A stretch of DNA of 26,689 bases from an uncultured Collinsella sp. Its GTDB lineage: Bacteria > Actinomycetota > Coriobacteriia > Coriobacteriales > Coriobacteriaceae. The notes under the pieces were generated by a model that was given only the letters and a program-made list of their open reading frames with translations, was not told the DNA's origin and searched no databases. The stretch is from NCBI GenBank assembly GCA_900757595.1, contig CAAEOL010000026.1, forward strand, positions 1-26,689, written 5' to 3'. Both the position numbers and the translations under genes were made by a program. Shown piece after piece: positions 1-9,435 of the stretch; the first letter of the stretch is position 1, and each line of letters starts with the position of its first letter.

Positions 1-265
1 ATATACTAAATCTCAGTCAATTTGTTTTAAATACTTTCAAGATGATATGTTTCTAACCAAGCAACAGTACTCATATTTGCCATTTTTTGCCCACCGGGTA
101 TCGTTCGGAGCCAATCAAAGCTCCCCAAGCAGCTGGAAATGCGCCGATCGCCAATAAATATCTTATATGTGGATGGCACATTAAAATGTTGCGGCGGAAT
201 GGGGATTGATTTGCGGCTGATAAGTCAAAACAGTCCCTATTCCACCGCAAGTGGTAAAGGTGCCC
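1..265. other. Gene-free left edge, AT-rich, with an imperfect inverted repeat
   Basis: No coding region is supported here. The first 180 bases are clearly richer in A and T than the genes to the right. Positions 61-95, read on the minus strand, contain GGTGGGCAAAAAATGG followed by GAGTACTGTTGC, faintly like the repeat copies near 13875 and 14123. Positions 189-250 hold an imperfect 24-bp inverted repeat, listed separately. The degV transcript runs into this region from the right. Confidence 0.6.
189..250. repeat. Imperfect 24-bp inverted repeat downstream of degV
   Basis: Positions 189-212 and 227-250 are inverted copies agreeing at 20 of 24 positions by eye, around a 14-base spacer. The left arm begins TTGCGGCGGAATGGGGATTG. 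Several mismatches are transitions, so G-U pairs would preserve much of a hairpin in RNA. It lies 16 bases past the degV stop and may end that transcript, but no U-run is visible. A decayed REP-like element is the alternative. Confidence 0.5.
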
Positions 266-1126
266 CTAGTGGATGGGCTGGTAGCGGGGGCAGTAGCTGA
301 TGGCGATGGCGTCGACGCCTACGTGGGTGGCGATGGTGCAGCCGATGGGGCCGGTGCCGGCGTCTACGTAGTCCTGGCCCGCGAGCGCCTCGTTGACAAG
401 TTCCTGCTCCTCGGCGGCGCCGGTCGCGAGCACACGCACGCTTGCGCCCGGGTGCTCGTCCAAAAACGTGAGGCAGTCTGCCATGGTGTTGGCAACGATG
501 CGCTTGGCGCCGCGGCCCTTTTTGATGGCCTTGATCTCGCCCGACTGCCACTCCGGCGAAACGGCCAGGCGAATGTTGAGCATCTGCGTCAGCTGGCCGG
601 CGAGCTTGGGGGCGCGGCCGTTTTTGACTAGGTTCTCGAGCGTGCGGGGAATCAGCAGCAGGTGGGCGTCGGGCAACGTCGCGCGGATCTGCGCCTCGGT
701 CTCGTCCAAGCTGCGGCCGTCCTCGCGCATGGCAAGCGCGTACTCCACCAGCAGACCCTCGGCGCCCGAGCCGGTGCGCGAATCGATGCAGCGCACGTCG
801 AGCTCGTGGGTCTCGGCGACCAGGCATGCGTTGGAATAGCAGGCGGACCACTCGCTGCACAGCGAGATAAAGATGGCGCTGTCGTGGCCATCGGCGCGCA
901 CGCGGTCAAACAGCGCCTTGAACTCGCCGGCGCTCGGCTGCGAGGTGTGCGGCAGCTGCTCAGAGCCGGCCATGCGCGCGACGTATTCCTCGGCAGTAAT
1001 CTGCACCTGGTCGAGCAGGTCCTCGCCCTCGATAATCACATGCAGCGGAATCACGTAAATACCGAGCTCTTGGGCGCGGGCGGGGGAGATGTCCGACGTG
1101 GAGTCGGTTATGATGGCAAAAGACAT
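266..1126 (-). CDS. DegV family protein (fatty-acid-binding)
   Basis: The product is about 286 residues, the usual DegV length. It opens with MSFAIITDSTSDIS, the classic DegV N-terminus with the TDS(T/S)xD motif, and includes a TSQPSAGEF stretch matching the family's (T/S)SxPs motif that contacts the bound fatty acid. DegV proteins bind a single fatty acid; in Firmicutes the FakB relatives present it to the kinase FakA. No FakA-like gene is visible here, so that role is an inference. The start at 1126 is chosen because CGAAAGGTG lies just upstream; an in-frame start at 1183 would add a basic leader without a better ribosome site. A TATACT at 1183-1188 (minus strand) is a possible -10. The gene diverges from the HAD gene to the right. 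Confidence 0.9.
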   Translation of the reverse strand: MSFAIITDSTSDISPARAQELGIYVIPLHVIIEGEDLLDQVQITAEEYVARMAGSEQLPHTSQPSAGEFKALFDRVRADGHDSAIFISLCSEWSACYSNACLVAETHELDVRCIDSRTGSGAEGLLVEYALAMREDGRSLDETEAQIRATLPDAHLLLIPRTLENLVKNGRAPKLAGQLTQMLNIRLAVSPEWQSGEIKAIKKGRGAKRIVANTMADCLTFLDEHPGASVRVLATGAAEEQELVNEALAGQDYVDAGTGPIGCTIATHVGVDAIAISYCPRYQPIH

Positions 1127-1212
1127 AATTGCACCTTTCGTTGGGGCGCTTGCGCGCCGCCTTCTGAGAGCAAAGTGCGACAAGTATAGTGGAGTTGCTC
1201 TACATTGCTAGG

Positions 1213-1241
1213 TTCAACTGTTGAATAGTCAACAGTTTGAA
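1213..1241. promoter_or_regulatory. Inverted repeat in the degV/HAD divergent region (possible operator)
   Basis: Positions 1213-1224 and 1229-1241 are near-perfect inverted arms around the 4-base centre ATAG. The inner nine base pairs are exact (AACTGTTGA / TCAACAGTT), and a one-base insertion lets the match continue to TTCAA / TTGAA. It lies between divergent start codons, about 25 bases upstream of the possible degV -10. Its position suggests an operator for one or both genes. The regulator is unknown. Confidence 0.45.
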
Positions 1242-1282
1242 GTGTCGGTGTGGAAATCGTCAACTGGGGAAGAGGGATGCCG

Positions 1283-1945
1283 ATGGAGGCGCTGGAGATA
1301 TGCAAGCGGTCGGTTGTGCTGTTTGATTTCGATGGCACGGTGGCCGATACAGGCCGGGCGGTGATGACCTCGACGCGCAAGACGCTGGCTGTGCGCGGGT
1401 TTTCGGAGGCGCAGATGGGTGATCTGCGCCGCATGATTGGGCCGCCCCTGTGGAAGAGCTTTCACGACTTTTATGGCTTCTCGCGCGAGGAGTCGCTTGT
1501 GGTGGCCGACGAGTACCGTGCCTTTTTTGATGAGCTGGGACCGGAAGAGTACCCTGTGTTCGATGGAATTTCCGAGCTGCTGGATGGGTTGGCCGCCCAG
1601 GGGCATCGCTTGGCCGTGGCGACGTCGCGCATGGAGGCAAAGTGCATCGACATGGTGGGCGAGCTGGGGCTTTCTCAGTTTAAGGCAGTGGTTGGCATGA
1701 ATCCGCCGCAGGGACGCGAGACCAAGGCCGATTCGGTCCGCGATGCCCTGGCGGCGCTCGGTGCGACGGCGGACGATGCCGTGATGATCGGCGATCGCTT
1801 TAACGATGTGGAGGGCGCGCACGCAATGGGCGTGCCGTGCATCGGCATCTATTCGGGCGCGGCGGCGCCGGGTGAGCATGAGGCCGCGGGCGCCGATGCG
1901 GTGGTGCACTCGGTGGCCGAGCTTGCTAAACTTTTCGCTATATAA
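1283..1945 (+). CDS. HAD-superfamily hydrolase, phosphoglycolate-phosphatase-like
   Basis: The product is about 220 residues. HAD motif I is VLFDFDGTV with nucleophile D15 and acid D17. Motif IV is GDRFNDVEGA near residue 177, which positions magnesium. The sequence between them (ADTGRAVMTSTRKTL) is the start of an alpha-helical cap, as in Gph/PGP-like subfamily I enzymes. The family removes phosphate from small metabolites; the substrate cannot be read from sequence. ATG 1283 is chosen because GGAAGAGGG sits six bases upstream; GTG 1250 and ATG 1277 are in-frame alternatives with poorer spacing. The dipeptidase gene follows 54 bases later on the same strand, so the two are probably co-transcribed. 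Confidence 0.88.
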   Translation: MEALEICKRSVVLFDFDGTVADTGRAVMTSTRKTLAVRGFSEAQMGDLRRMIGPPLWKSFHDFYGFSREESLVVADEYRAFFDELGPEEYPVFDGISELLDGLAAQGHRLAVATSRMEAKCIDMVGELGLSQFKAVVGMNPPQGRETKADSVRDALAALGATADDAVMIGDRFNDVEGAHAMGVPCIGIYSGAAAPGEHEAAGADAVVHSVAELAKLFAI

Positions 1946-1999
1946 GTATGTGATGTGAGGGGCGGGCACGCTCGCCGCTCATTGGTAAGGAGGTCGTCC

Positions 2000-3436
2000 A
2001 TGAATCAGGTGGAGCAGAGCGTTGCCGAGTATGTCGACGAGGTTTGGGAAGATGTCGTCGCCGATATCGAGCGTCTGGTGAGCTATCCGTCCGTGGCGGT
2101 TTCTGCCAATGCGGAGCCCGGCGCGCCGTTTGGCCGTCCAGTCCGTGACGCGCTCGATTGCGCGCTCGGCATTGCGCAAAAGCTCGGCTACCAGACGAGC
2201 GACGACGAGGGTTATGTGGGCATTGCCGATATCCCTGGCCGCGGCGACAAGCAGCTCGCGACCATTTGCCATGTGGACGTGGTGCCCGCAGGCCCCGGCT
2301 GGAACACCGACCCGTTTGCGATGGAGCGTCGCGAGGGCTGGCTGCTCGGCCGCGGCGTTATCGACGACAAGGGTCCTGCCGTGCTGTCGCTCTACGCCGG
2401 CGCCTATCTGCTCAAGCACGGTATTACCCCGCGCTACACCTTCCGCGCGCTGCTGGGCTGCGATGAGGAGGTGGGCATGTCCGACGTTCACCATTATCTG
2501 GAGAACCACGCAGACCCCGACTTTTTGTTTACACCCGATGCCGAGTTCCCGGTCTGTAATGCCGAGAAGGGCCAGTTTGGGGCGACGTTTGTGAGTTCCA
2601 AGATCGACGGCGGGCGCATTGTGTCCTGGAGCGGTGCCGAGGCGAGCAACGCCATTCCGTCGCAGTCTATCTGCGAGCTTGCGATTGCCGCCGATGAACT
2701 GCCGGCGCCCGTTGAGAATGCCGGCCGCCTGGAGATCACGGCGCTCGATAACGGGCATGCGCAGATTTTTGCCCACGGCATTGGCGGTCATGCCTCGATG
2801 CCCGAGGGAACGATCAATGCCGTCGGCCTCATCGTGGCGTATCTGCGCGAGGCCGAGGATGCGTTTGGTGCCCGTGACGAGCGCCTGCTGACGCCTGCCG
2901 AGCACGAGTTCGTCAAGTTCCTGGCCTTTGTGCATGCGGATGCCTATGGCCGCGGCCTGGGTATCGATGCGACGAACGCGGCGTTTGGCCCGCTCACGTG
3001 CAACCCCGGCGTCATCCGCGTGGTGGATGGCCACATTGAGCAGGTCATTGACGTGCGTTTCCCCGACAGCACGAGCGCCGATACCATCCGCGAGCAGCTC
3101 GAGCCACTTGTGGGCCGCTTTGGCGTGACGTATCGCGTGGATCGCGCAAAGGTGCCGTTCTCGGTCTCTGCCGACGATCCGGCTGTGAAGGCGCTTATCG
3201 ATACCTATAACGAGTTTACGGGCAAGCATGTCGAGCCCTTCGCCATGGGCGGTGGCACGTACGCACGCAACTTTGCCCGCGCCGTCTCGTTTGGCCCCGA
3301 GGAGACCGGCCTGGAGCTGCCCCCATGGGGCGGCCAGATGCACGGCCCCAACGAGTGCGCCAACGAAGAGCAGCTCAAGCAGGCGCTCAAGATTTATATC
3401 GTCGCAATCCTGCGCTTGAACGAGCTGGAGCTTTAA
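2000..3436 (+). CDS. M20 family metallodipeptidase (PepV/Sapep-like)
   Basis: The product is 478 residues, typical of PepV/Sapep dipeptidases. The di-metal ligands are visible in order: H91 and D93 in CHVDVVPAG, D122 in GRGVIDDKGP, the E156-E157 pair in CDEEVGMSD, D180 in FTPDAEFP, and a late histidine in the GQMHGPNE segment. The lid and dimerisation domain lies between about residues 190 and 400. These cytoplasmic enzymes split dipeptides for amino acid supply. AAGGAGG ends seven bases before ATG 2000, which decides the start over an in-frame codon at 1955. It follows the HAD gene and ends before a strong hairpin terminator. Confidence 0.92.
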   Translation: MNQVEQSVAEYVDEVWEDVVADIERLVSYPSVAVSANAEPGAPFGRPVRDALDCALGIAQKLGYQTSDDEGYVGIADIPGRGDKQLATICHVDVVPAGPGWNTDPFAMERREGWLLGRGVIDDKGPAVLSLYAGAYLLKHGITPRYTFRALLGCDEEVGMSDVHHYLENHADPDFLFTPDAEFPVCNAEKGQFGATFVSSKIDGGRIVSWSGAEASNAIPSQSICELAIAADELPAPVENAGRLEITALDNGHAQIFAHGIGGHASMPEGTINAVGLIVAYLREAEDAFGARDERLLTPAEHEFVKFLAFVHADAYGRGLGIDATNAAFGPLTCNPGVIRVVDGHIEQVIDVRFPDSTSADTIREQLEPLVGRFGVTYRVDRAKVPFSVSADDPAVKALIDTYNEFTGKHVEPFAMGGGTYARNFARAVSFGPEETGLELPPWGGQMHGPNECANEEQLKQALKIYIVAILRLNELEL

Positions 3437-3473
3437 GGTTACGCGAACGCCAGGGTGACAACCTGTCTTTCGA

Positions 3474-3513
3474 AGAGGACGGCATGACCAGAAGGTCTAT
3501 GCCGTCCTCTTTC
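3474..3513 (+). terminator. Rho-independent terminator after the M20 gene
   Basis: AGAGGACGGCAT at 3474-3485 pairs perfectly with ATGCCGTCCTCT at 3499-3510. Inside it GACC-AGAA-GGTC pairs again, giving a long stacked hairpin. A short T-rich tail (TTTCTG) follows. It ends the HAD-dipeptidase transcript and separates it from pstS. Confidence 0.85.
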
Positions 3514-3516
3514 TGA

Positions 3517-3553
3517 AAATGATCCCTTGGGGACGGAGGAAAACGGATCATTT
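3517..3553. repeat. REP-like hairpin with GGGGACG loop
   Basis: AAATGATCC at 3517-3525 is a perfect inverted copy of GGATCATTT at 3545-3553. The 19-base loop begins CTTGGGGACGGAGG. The 10-mer CTTGGGGACG recurs at 10220-10229. A related GGGGAC core, on the other strand, sits in the hairpin at 20099-20129. A short interspersed element is the most likely reading. Confidence 0.6.
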
Positions 3554-3746
3554 GGTGTAAAAGGCGGGTCATGCTTGTCGGCGGGATTGTTATTCGTTTG
3601 TAAAGCCCTGCCGCGCTTGCGGTAAGGGTCTATCAGATGCCCGTAATAAAGCGCAGCTGACGCGGGCGCTGCCCGATCGAGACCGTATCTTTCCAAACAG
3701 CAAAGCGGGCAGGGTGCCCGCGAGTCGCTTGTATGAAAGGAAGATC
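3554..3746 (+). other. pst operon leader region with two GC hairpins
   Basis: No gene is supported here. Two small perfect hairpins precede pstS: CGGGC-GCT-GCCCG at 3663-3675 and GCGGGC-AGGGT-GCCCGC at 3705-3721, the second ending 25 bases before the pstS start. Neither has a T-run. I could not place a confident -35/-10 pair or a Pho box. The ribosome site GAAAGGAAG precedes ATG 3747. Confidence 0.45.
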
Positions 3747-4685
3747 ATGCTCGATCAGGCTTATTCTCGTCGTCAGTTCCTCGGCCTCGCTGGTGGTCTC
3801 GCCAGCATCGTGGGCCTCGGCCTCGTTGGTTGCGGCGGCGCAGGCGCTTCCGACGCCGCCGACAAGGGTAGCGCCGCTGCCGCCGAGTCCGTCTCCGGTG
3901 AGGTGACCTACGACGGTGCCTCCTCGTTCCAGGCTCTCGTCGAGGCCGCTGCCGAGAAGTTCATGGATGCCAATCCGGACGTCTCCGTCTCCGGTTCGGG
4001 TAACGGTTCGGGTAAGGGCCTGACCGCTGTCGCCGCCGGCACCGTCACCATCGGTAACTCTGACGTCTTCGCCGAGACCAAGCTCGAGGCCGATCAGGTC
4101 AAGAACCTCGTCGACCACGAGGTCGCCGTCGTGGGCATGGGCCCCGTCGTCTCCAAGAACGTTACGGTCGACGACCTGTCCCTCGAGCAGCTCAAGGGCA
4201 TCTTCTCCGGCCAGATCACCAACTGGAAGGAGGTCGGTGGCGACGACGCCACCATCGTCGTCCTCAACCGCAAGGCCGGCTCCGGTACCCGCGCCACCTT
4301 TGAGGCTGCCGTCTTTGGCGACGAGGCCAACGACTTTAAGGGCGACGCCGAGCTCGACAAGTCCGGCGACGTCCAGACCCAGATGGCCAGCACCGACAAC
4401 GCCATCTCCTACCTCGACTTCTCGCACTTCGACGACTCCAAGTTCAACGCCATCAAGGTCGAGGGCGTCGAGCCCAAGAGCGCAAACGTTACCGACGACT
4501 CCTTTAAGATCTGGGCGACCGAGCACATGTACTGCTCCAAGGACGCCGACGAGGCCACCACGGCCTTCCTGGAGTTCATGCTTTCCGACGACGTCCAGGG
4601 CAAGCTCGTCGAGGAGCAGGGCTTTATCCCAGTCTCTGCCATGAAGGTCGTCAAGGACGCCAGCGGCAAGGTATCCGCTAAATAA
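3747..4685 (+). CDS. pstS: PstS, phosphate-binding lipoprotein of the Pst ABC importer
   Basis: The product is 312 residues. The N-terminus carries the twin-arginine motif SRRQFLG (R8-R9), a hydrophobic stretch, and the lipobox LVGC with C29, so it is predicted to leave by the Tat route and be lipid-anchored outside the membrane. The mature part shows PstS features: TYDGASSFQALVEAAAEKF, the GNGSGKGL segment with VAAGTVTIGNSDVF, and the phosphate-loop motif KAGSGTR. GAAAGGAAG just upstream of ATG 3747 sets the start; the in-frame extension upstream lacks this and would bury the signal. It heads the operon; pstC follows 24 bases after its stop. The operon is probably phosphate-regulated, but no Pho box was identified. 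Confidence 0.96.
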   Translation: MLDQAYSRRQFLGLAGGLASIVGLGLVGCGGAGASDAADKGSAAAAESVSGEVTYDGASSFQALVEAAAEKFMDANPDVSVSGSGNGSGKGLTAVAAGTVTIGNSDVFAETKLEADQVKNLVDHEVAVVGMGPVVSKNVTVDDLSLEQLKGIFSGQITNWKEVGGDDATIVVLNRKAGSGTRATFEAAVFGDEANDFKGDAELDKSGDVQTQMASTDNAISYLDFSHFDDSKFNAIKVEGVEPKSANVTDDSFKIWATEHMYCSKDADEATTAFLEFMLSDDVQGKLVEEQGFIPVSAMKVVKDASGKVSAK

Positions 4686-4709
4686 GTAATCGCCCCGGAA
4701 AGGTTTGCA

Positions 4710-5618
4710 ATGGCAAAACAGCTGCCAAAGCGCGACCTTGAGAACGTGGGCCTGGGCGTCACGGGCGCGTGCGTAGCGCTCGTGACGCTTGTCGTTGCCG
4801 CGCTCATCTTTATGGTCGCCCAAAAGGGCCTCTCGGCTTTTCTCAAGGACGGCGTCTCGGTCGTAGAGTTCTTCGCCGGCACCAAGTGGGATCTGGCCAA
4901 CACAGCCGAAAACGGCCTGCCCTACACCGGCGCCCTGCCCCTGATCGTCACCTCGTTTGCGGTCATGGTGCTCTCCACGCTCATCGCGCTGCCCATCGCC
5001 ATCGGCTCTGCCATCTTTGCGGTCGAGATCCAGCCTAAGTTTGGCTCCAAGGTCTTTCAGCCGCTTATTGAGCTTTTGACCGGCATTCCCTCGGTCGTCT
5101 TTGGCCTGATCGGTTTTCACGTGGTCGTCGGCCTTATGAAGAGCGTTCTCCACGTGAGCACAGGCCTGGGCATCTTGCCCGGCGCCATCGTGCTGGCCGT
5201 CATGATCCTGCCGACCATGACCACGCTTTCGGTCGATGGCCTGCGTGCCGTGCCCGACAGCTACCGTCAGGGTTCGCTCGCGCTGGGCTACACCCGCTGG
5301 CAGACCATCTGGCACGTGGTGCTCAAGAGCGCCATGTCCTCGCTCATGACCGCGGTCATCCTTGGCATGACCCGCGCCTTTGGCGAGACGCTCGCCGTGC
5401 GCATGGTCATCGGCGGCATCGAGGCCATGCCGACGTCGCTGCTGTCGCCGGCCTCCACCATCACCACCACGCTCACCACGTCCATGGCGGTCTATGCCGA
5501 GGGCTCGGCCCAGGACGACGTCCTGTGGGCGCTCGGTCTTCTGCTGATGGGCATGAGCCTCATCTTTATCCTGATCATCCATCTCATTGGCCGCAAGGGG
5601 GCGAAGGCTCGTGGCTAG
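4710..5618 (+). CDS. pstC: PstC, phosphate ABC transporter permease
   Basis: The product is 302 residues with about six membrane segments. It has the long first periplasmic region of PstC after residue 35 (including FAGTKWDLANTAENGLPYTGALPL) and the EAA-type loop contacting PstB: VPDSYRQGSLALGYTRWQTIWHVVL, followed by GMTRAFGETLAV. It forms the membrane channel with PstA. The ribosome site GGAAAGG lies upstream of ATG 4710. Its last eight bases overlap the start of pstA, which implies coupled translation. Confidence 0.96.
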   Translation: MAKQLPKRDLENVGLGVTGACVALVTLVVAALIFMVAQKGLSAFLKDGVSVVEFFAGTKWDLANTAENGLPYTGALPLIVTSFAVMVLSTLIALPIAIGSAIFAVEIQPKFGSKVFQPLIELLTGIPSVVFGLIGFHVVVGLMKSVLHVSTGLGILPGAIVLAVMILPTMTTLSVDGLRAVPDSYRQGSLALGYTRWQTIWHVVLKSAMSSLMTAVILGMTRAFGETLAVRMVIGGIEAMPTSLLSPASTITTTLTTSMAVYAEGSAQDDVLWALGLLLMGMSLIFILIIHLIGRKGAKARG

Positions 5619-6533
5619 CACGCGCATCCATATCGACGAGGCGAGACTCGGGCGTGTCCAAAGGCAGGACCGCATCGCCACGGGCGTGCTGACGGCGATC
5701 GTCGCCATCGTCATGCTCATCGTCGTCTCCATGGTGGCCTACATCCTGTTCGAGGGCATCTCGACGCTGTTCCAGCCGGGCTTCCTCACGCAGCCTGCGC
5801 GCGCCAACGGAACCCAGGGCGGCGTGCTCTACCAGCTGTTCGACTCGTTCTACCTGCTGCTGATCACTCTAGTCATCTCGGTGCCCATCAGCCTGGGCGG
5901 AGCGGTCTTCCTGGTTGAGTACGCGCCGAACGGCCCTATCCGCGACATCGCCTCCACCGCTATCGAGACCTTGTCCTCGTTGCCTTCCATCGTCGTCGGC
6001 ATGTTCGGCTTTCTGGTGTTCTCGGTGCAGCTGGGCTGGAAGTACTCCATCATCTCCGGCGCCGTCGCGCTCACCATGTTCAACATCCCCATCCTGGTGC
6101 GCGTGATTCAGCAGGCGCTCGAGGACGTGCCGCAGGCCCAGCGCGATGCGTGCCTGGCCATGGGCCTCACTCGCTGGGAGGCCACACTGCACATCCTGAT
6201 TCCCGAGGCCATGCCCGCCATCGTGACCGGCATCGTGCTTTCGGCCGGCCGCGTGTTTGGCGAGGCCGCGGCGCTGCTCTTTACCTCGGGCATGAGCTCG
6301 CCGGTTCGTCTGAACTTCTTGAGCTTTAACCTGTCGAGCCCCACCTGCGCCTGGAACGTGTTCCGTCCCGGCGAGTCGCTGGCCGTGCACATCTACAAGA
6401 TCTATGGCGAGGGCAGCCCCGAGGCCCAGCAGATCGTCTGGGGCACCGCGGCACTGCTGATGATCTGCGTGCTGCTGTTTAACGTAATCGCCCGTATCGT
6501 GGGCAAGCAACTGGCAAGGAAGATGACGGCCGA

Positions 6534-6537
<4 letters not shown>
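5611..6537 (+). CDS. pstA: PstA, phosphate ABC transporter permease
   Basis: The product is 308 residues. It has a hydrophobic segment near residues 28-50, further membrane segments, and the EAA-type loop VPQAQRDACLAMGLTRWEATLHILI followed by GRVFGEAAAL, which parallels PstC. The start is taken as GTG 5611 because GGGGGCGAAGG lies just before it, so the gene overlaps the pstC stop by eight bases. A TTG at 5587 is in frame but lacks a better site. The stop TGA overlaps the pstB start as ATGA. Confidence 0.94.
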
Positions 6538-7406
<869 letters not shown>

Positions 7407-7463
7407 TCCGGAACATGCTTGAGGCCCGCGGCGGCCACGGTCGCCACGGGACTGATTGGAGAG

Positions 7464-7499
7464 GCGGGTCATCTCTTGCGGGAGATGGCCCGCTTTTTT
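7464..7499 (+). terminator. Rho-independent terminator closing the pst operon
   Basis: GCGGGTCATCTC (7464-7475) pairs with GAGATGGCCCGC (7482-7493) with one G-T pair, around a six-base loop, followed by six T residues at 7494-7499. It ends pstSCAB and separates it from the ABC-F gene. Confidence 0.93.
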
Positions 7500-7569
7500 G
7501 TGTCGTGTGCGCCCCGCCTTTTCGCTGCTATCATGGACAACGTTGAATTTCTACGAAGGAGCAGGGCAT

Positions 7570-9429
7570 ATGGCGATTCTTTTGGGATGCGATTCCATCA
7601 GCCTAGAGTTTCCCACCAAGCATATTTTCGATAGCGTGATGCTCGGCGTGGGCGAGGGCGACCGCATTGGTATTGTCGGTAAAAACGGCGACGGCAAGTC
7701 GACGCTGCTGAGCGTGCTCGCCGGCACGCTGGAGCCCGATGACGGACGCGTGACGCACCGCCGCGGCACCACGATCGGTCTACTCGGCCAAAAGGATCAG
7801 CTTGTCGACACCGATACCGTGCATCATGCCGTTGTGGGCGACACGCCCGAGTACGAGTGGGCGTCGAGCCCCCGTACGCGCCAGATCCTCGCCGGCCTCA
7901 TTAGCGATGTGCCCTGGGAGGGAACGGTGGGCGAGCTTTCGGGTGGCCAGCGCCGTCGCGTGGACCTCGCGCGCCTGCTGATCGGCGACTATGATGTGCT
8001 CATGCTCGACGAGCCCACTAACCACCTGGACATGCGCACCATCAACTGGCTCGCGCGTCACTTAAAGGCCCGCTGGCAGCGCGGTCAGGGCGCGATGCTC
8101 GTGGTCACGCACGATCGCTGGTTCTTGGACGAGGTCTGCACCAGCATGTGGGAGGTCCACGACGGCCAGGTCGATCCCTTCGAGGGTGGCTACTCGGCCT
8201 ACATTCTGCAGCGCGTGGAGCGCGACCGCATGGCCGCGGTTACCGAGGAGCGTCGTCGCAACATGGCGCGCAAGGAGCTCGCGTGGCTGAGCCGTGGCGC
8301 CCAGGCCCGTTCCACCAAGCCCAAGTTTCGCGTGGAGGCCGCCCGCGAACTCATCGCCGACGTGCCGCCCGTGCGCGACGAGCTGGAGCTCAAGCGCCTG
8401 GCGGTGAGCCGCCTGGGCAAGCAGGTCATCGACGTGATCGACGTGGACGCCGGCTATGCGGATACCGATGGCGCACCCAAGCAGGTGCTTTCCGACGTGA
8501 CCTGGCTCATCGGCGCGGGCGACCGCTATGGTCTTTTGGGCGAGAACGGCGCCGGCAAGTCCACACTGCTCGACGTGATTCAGGGCAAGATCGCGCCCCT
8601 GCGCGGCCGCGTGAAGATCGGCCAGACGGTGCGCTTTGGCGTGCTGTCGCAGCAGCTCGAGGAGCTTGAGCCCTACATGGGCGACACGATCCGCGAGGTG
8701 CTCAGCAACTATAAGAAGTACTACGTCATCGACGGCAAGGAGACCTCGCCCGAGAAGCTCTGCGAGCGCCTGGGCTTTACGACGCAGCAGCTCTGGAGCC
8801 GCATCGGCGATCTTTCGGGCGGTCAGCGCCGTCGCCTGTCGCTGCTGCTGACGATCCTGGACGAGCCCAACGTGCTTATCCTGGACGAGCCGGGCAACGA
8901 CCTGGATACCGACATGCTGGCGATTGTCGAGGACCTGCTCGACGGCTGGCCGGGCACGCTGATCCTGGTGACGCACGACCGATTCCTCATGGAGCGCGTG
9001 ACCGACCAGCAGTGGGCGCTGCTCGACGGCCACCTGACGCATATGCCTGGCGGTGTCGACCAGTATCTGCGCCTGTGCAACGCCACCGCCGAGGGCGAGC
9101 CCGTGGGCGCGCCGAGCGCCAAGACCGGCACGTTTGAAACCGGCGCCGCAGCGGTTGCGGCCGATAAGCCCAAGGCGAGCGGGCAGCCCAATGGCCTTTC
9201 CAATGCCGAGCGCCAGAAGCTCCGCCGCGAGGTAAGCTCACTCGAGCGCAAGATGGAGACGCAGCGCGCCCGCGTGGAGGAGGCCGAGGCCGCCATGGCC
9301 CAGGTCGATCCCACCAACTACACGGCGCTGGGCGAACAGCAGGCAAAGATCGACGAGGCCCACGCCGCCATGGACGAGCTGGAGATGGCGTGGCTTGAGG
9401 CGAGCGAAAAGCTCGAGGGCGAGGAGTAG
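7570..9429 (+). CDS. ABC-F family ATPase (Uup-like)
   Basis: The product is 619 residues with two ABC domains in one chain and no membrane segments, which defines ABC-F proteins. Domain 1: Walker A GKNGDGKST (37-45), LSGGQRRR (123-130), Walker B with DEPTNHLD. Domain 2: GENGAGKST (324-332), LSGGQRRR (415-422), and DEPGNDLD, where glycine replaces the usual threonine. The two are joined by a basic, helical linker (about 205-270). The C-terminus (about 535-619, LRREVSSLERKMETQRARVEEAEAAM) is a predicted coiled coil, the feature suggesting Uup. ABC-F proteins act on ribosomes in translation quality control, or in antibiotic protection in some clades. ATG 7570 is chosen because of AAGGAG at 7556-7561; an in-frame start at 7456 would run through the pst terminator. 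Confidence 0.92.
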   Translation: MAILLGCDSISLEFPTKHIFDSVMLGVGEGDRIGIVGKNGDGKSTLLSVLAGTLEPDDGRVTHRRGTTIGLLGQKDQLVDTDTVHHAVVGDTPEYEWASSPRTRQILAGLISDVPWEGTVGELSGGQRRRVDLARLLIGDYDVLMLDEPTNHLDMRTINWLARHLKARWQRGQGAMLVVTHDRWFLDEVCTSMWEVHDGQVDPFEGGYSAYILQRVERDRMAAVTEERRRNMARKELAWLSRGAQARSTKPKFRVEAARELIADVPPVRDELELKRLAVSRLGKQVIDVIDVDAGYADTDGAPKQVLSDVTWLIGAGDRYGLLGENGAGKSTLLDVIQGKIAPLRGRVKIGQTVRFGVLSQQLEELEPYMGDTIREVLSNYKKYYVIDGKETSPEKLCERLGFTTQQLWSRIGDLSGGQRRRLSLLLTILDEPNVLILDEPGNDLDTDMLAIVEDLLDGWPGTLILVTHDRFLMERVTDQQWALLDGHLTHMPGGVDQYLRLCNATAEGEPVGAPSAKTGTFETGAAAVAADKPKASGQPNGLSNAERQKLRREVSSLERKMETQRARVEEAEAAMAQVDPTNYTALGEQQAKIDEAHAAMDELEMAWLEASEKLEGEE

Positions 9430-9435
9430 ACGAGG

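Noticed and set aside
3554..3746. A Pho box upstream of pstS
   Set aside because: No direct repeats with regular spacing matching known PhoP or PhoB sites could be recognised.
3633..5732. A 699-codon open frame on the minus strand opposite pstS and pstC
   Set aside because: It is the mirror of strongly biased high-GC codons. Its translation is low-complexity and rich in Asp, Gly, His and Arg, and the plus strand carries unmistakable Pst proteins.
8062..9042. A 326-codon minus-strand open frame opposite the ABC-F gene
   Set aside because: It is antisense to a gene with all ABC motifs; the translation is His/Arg/Ala-rich without domains.
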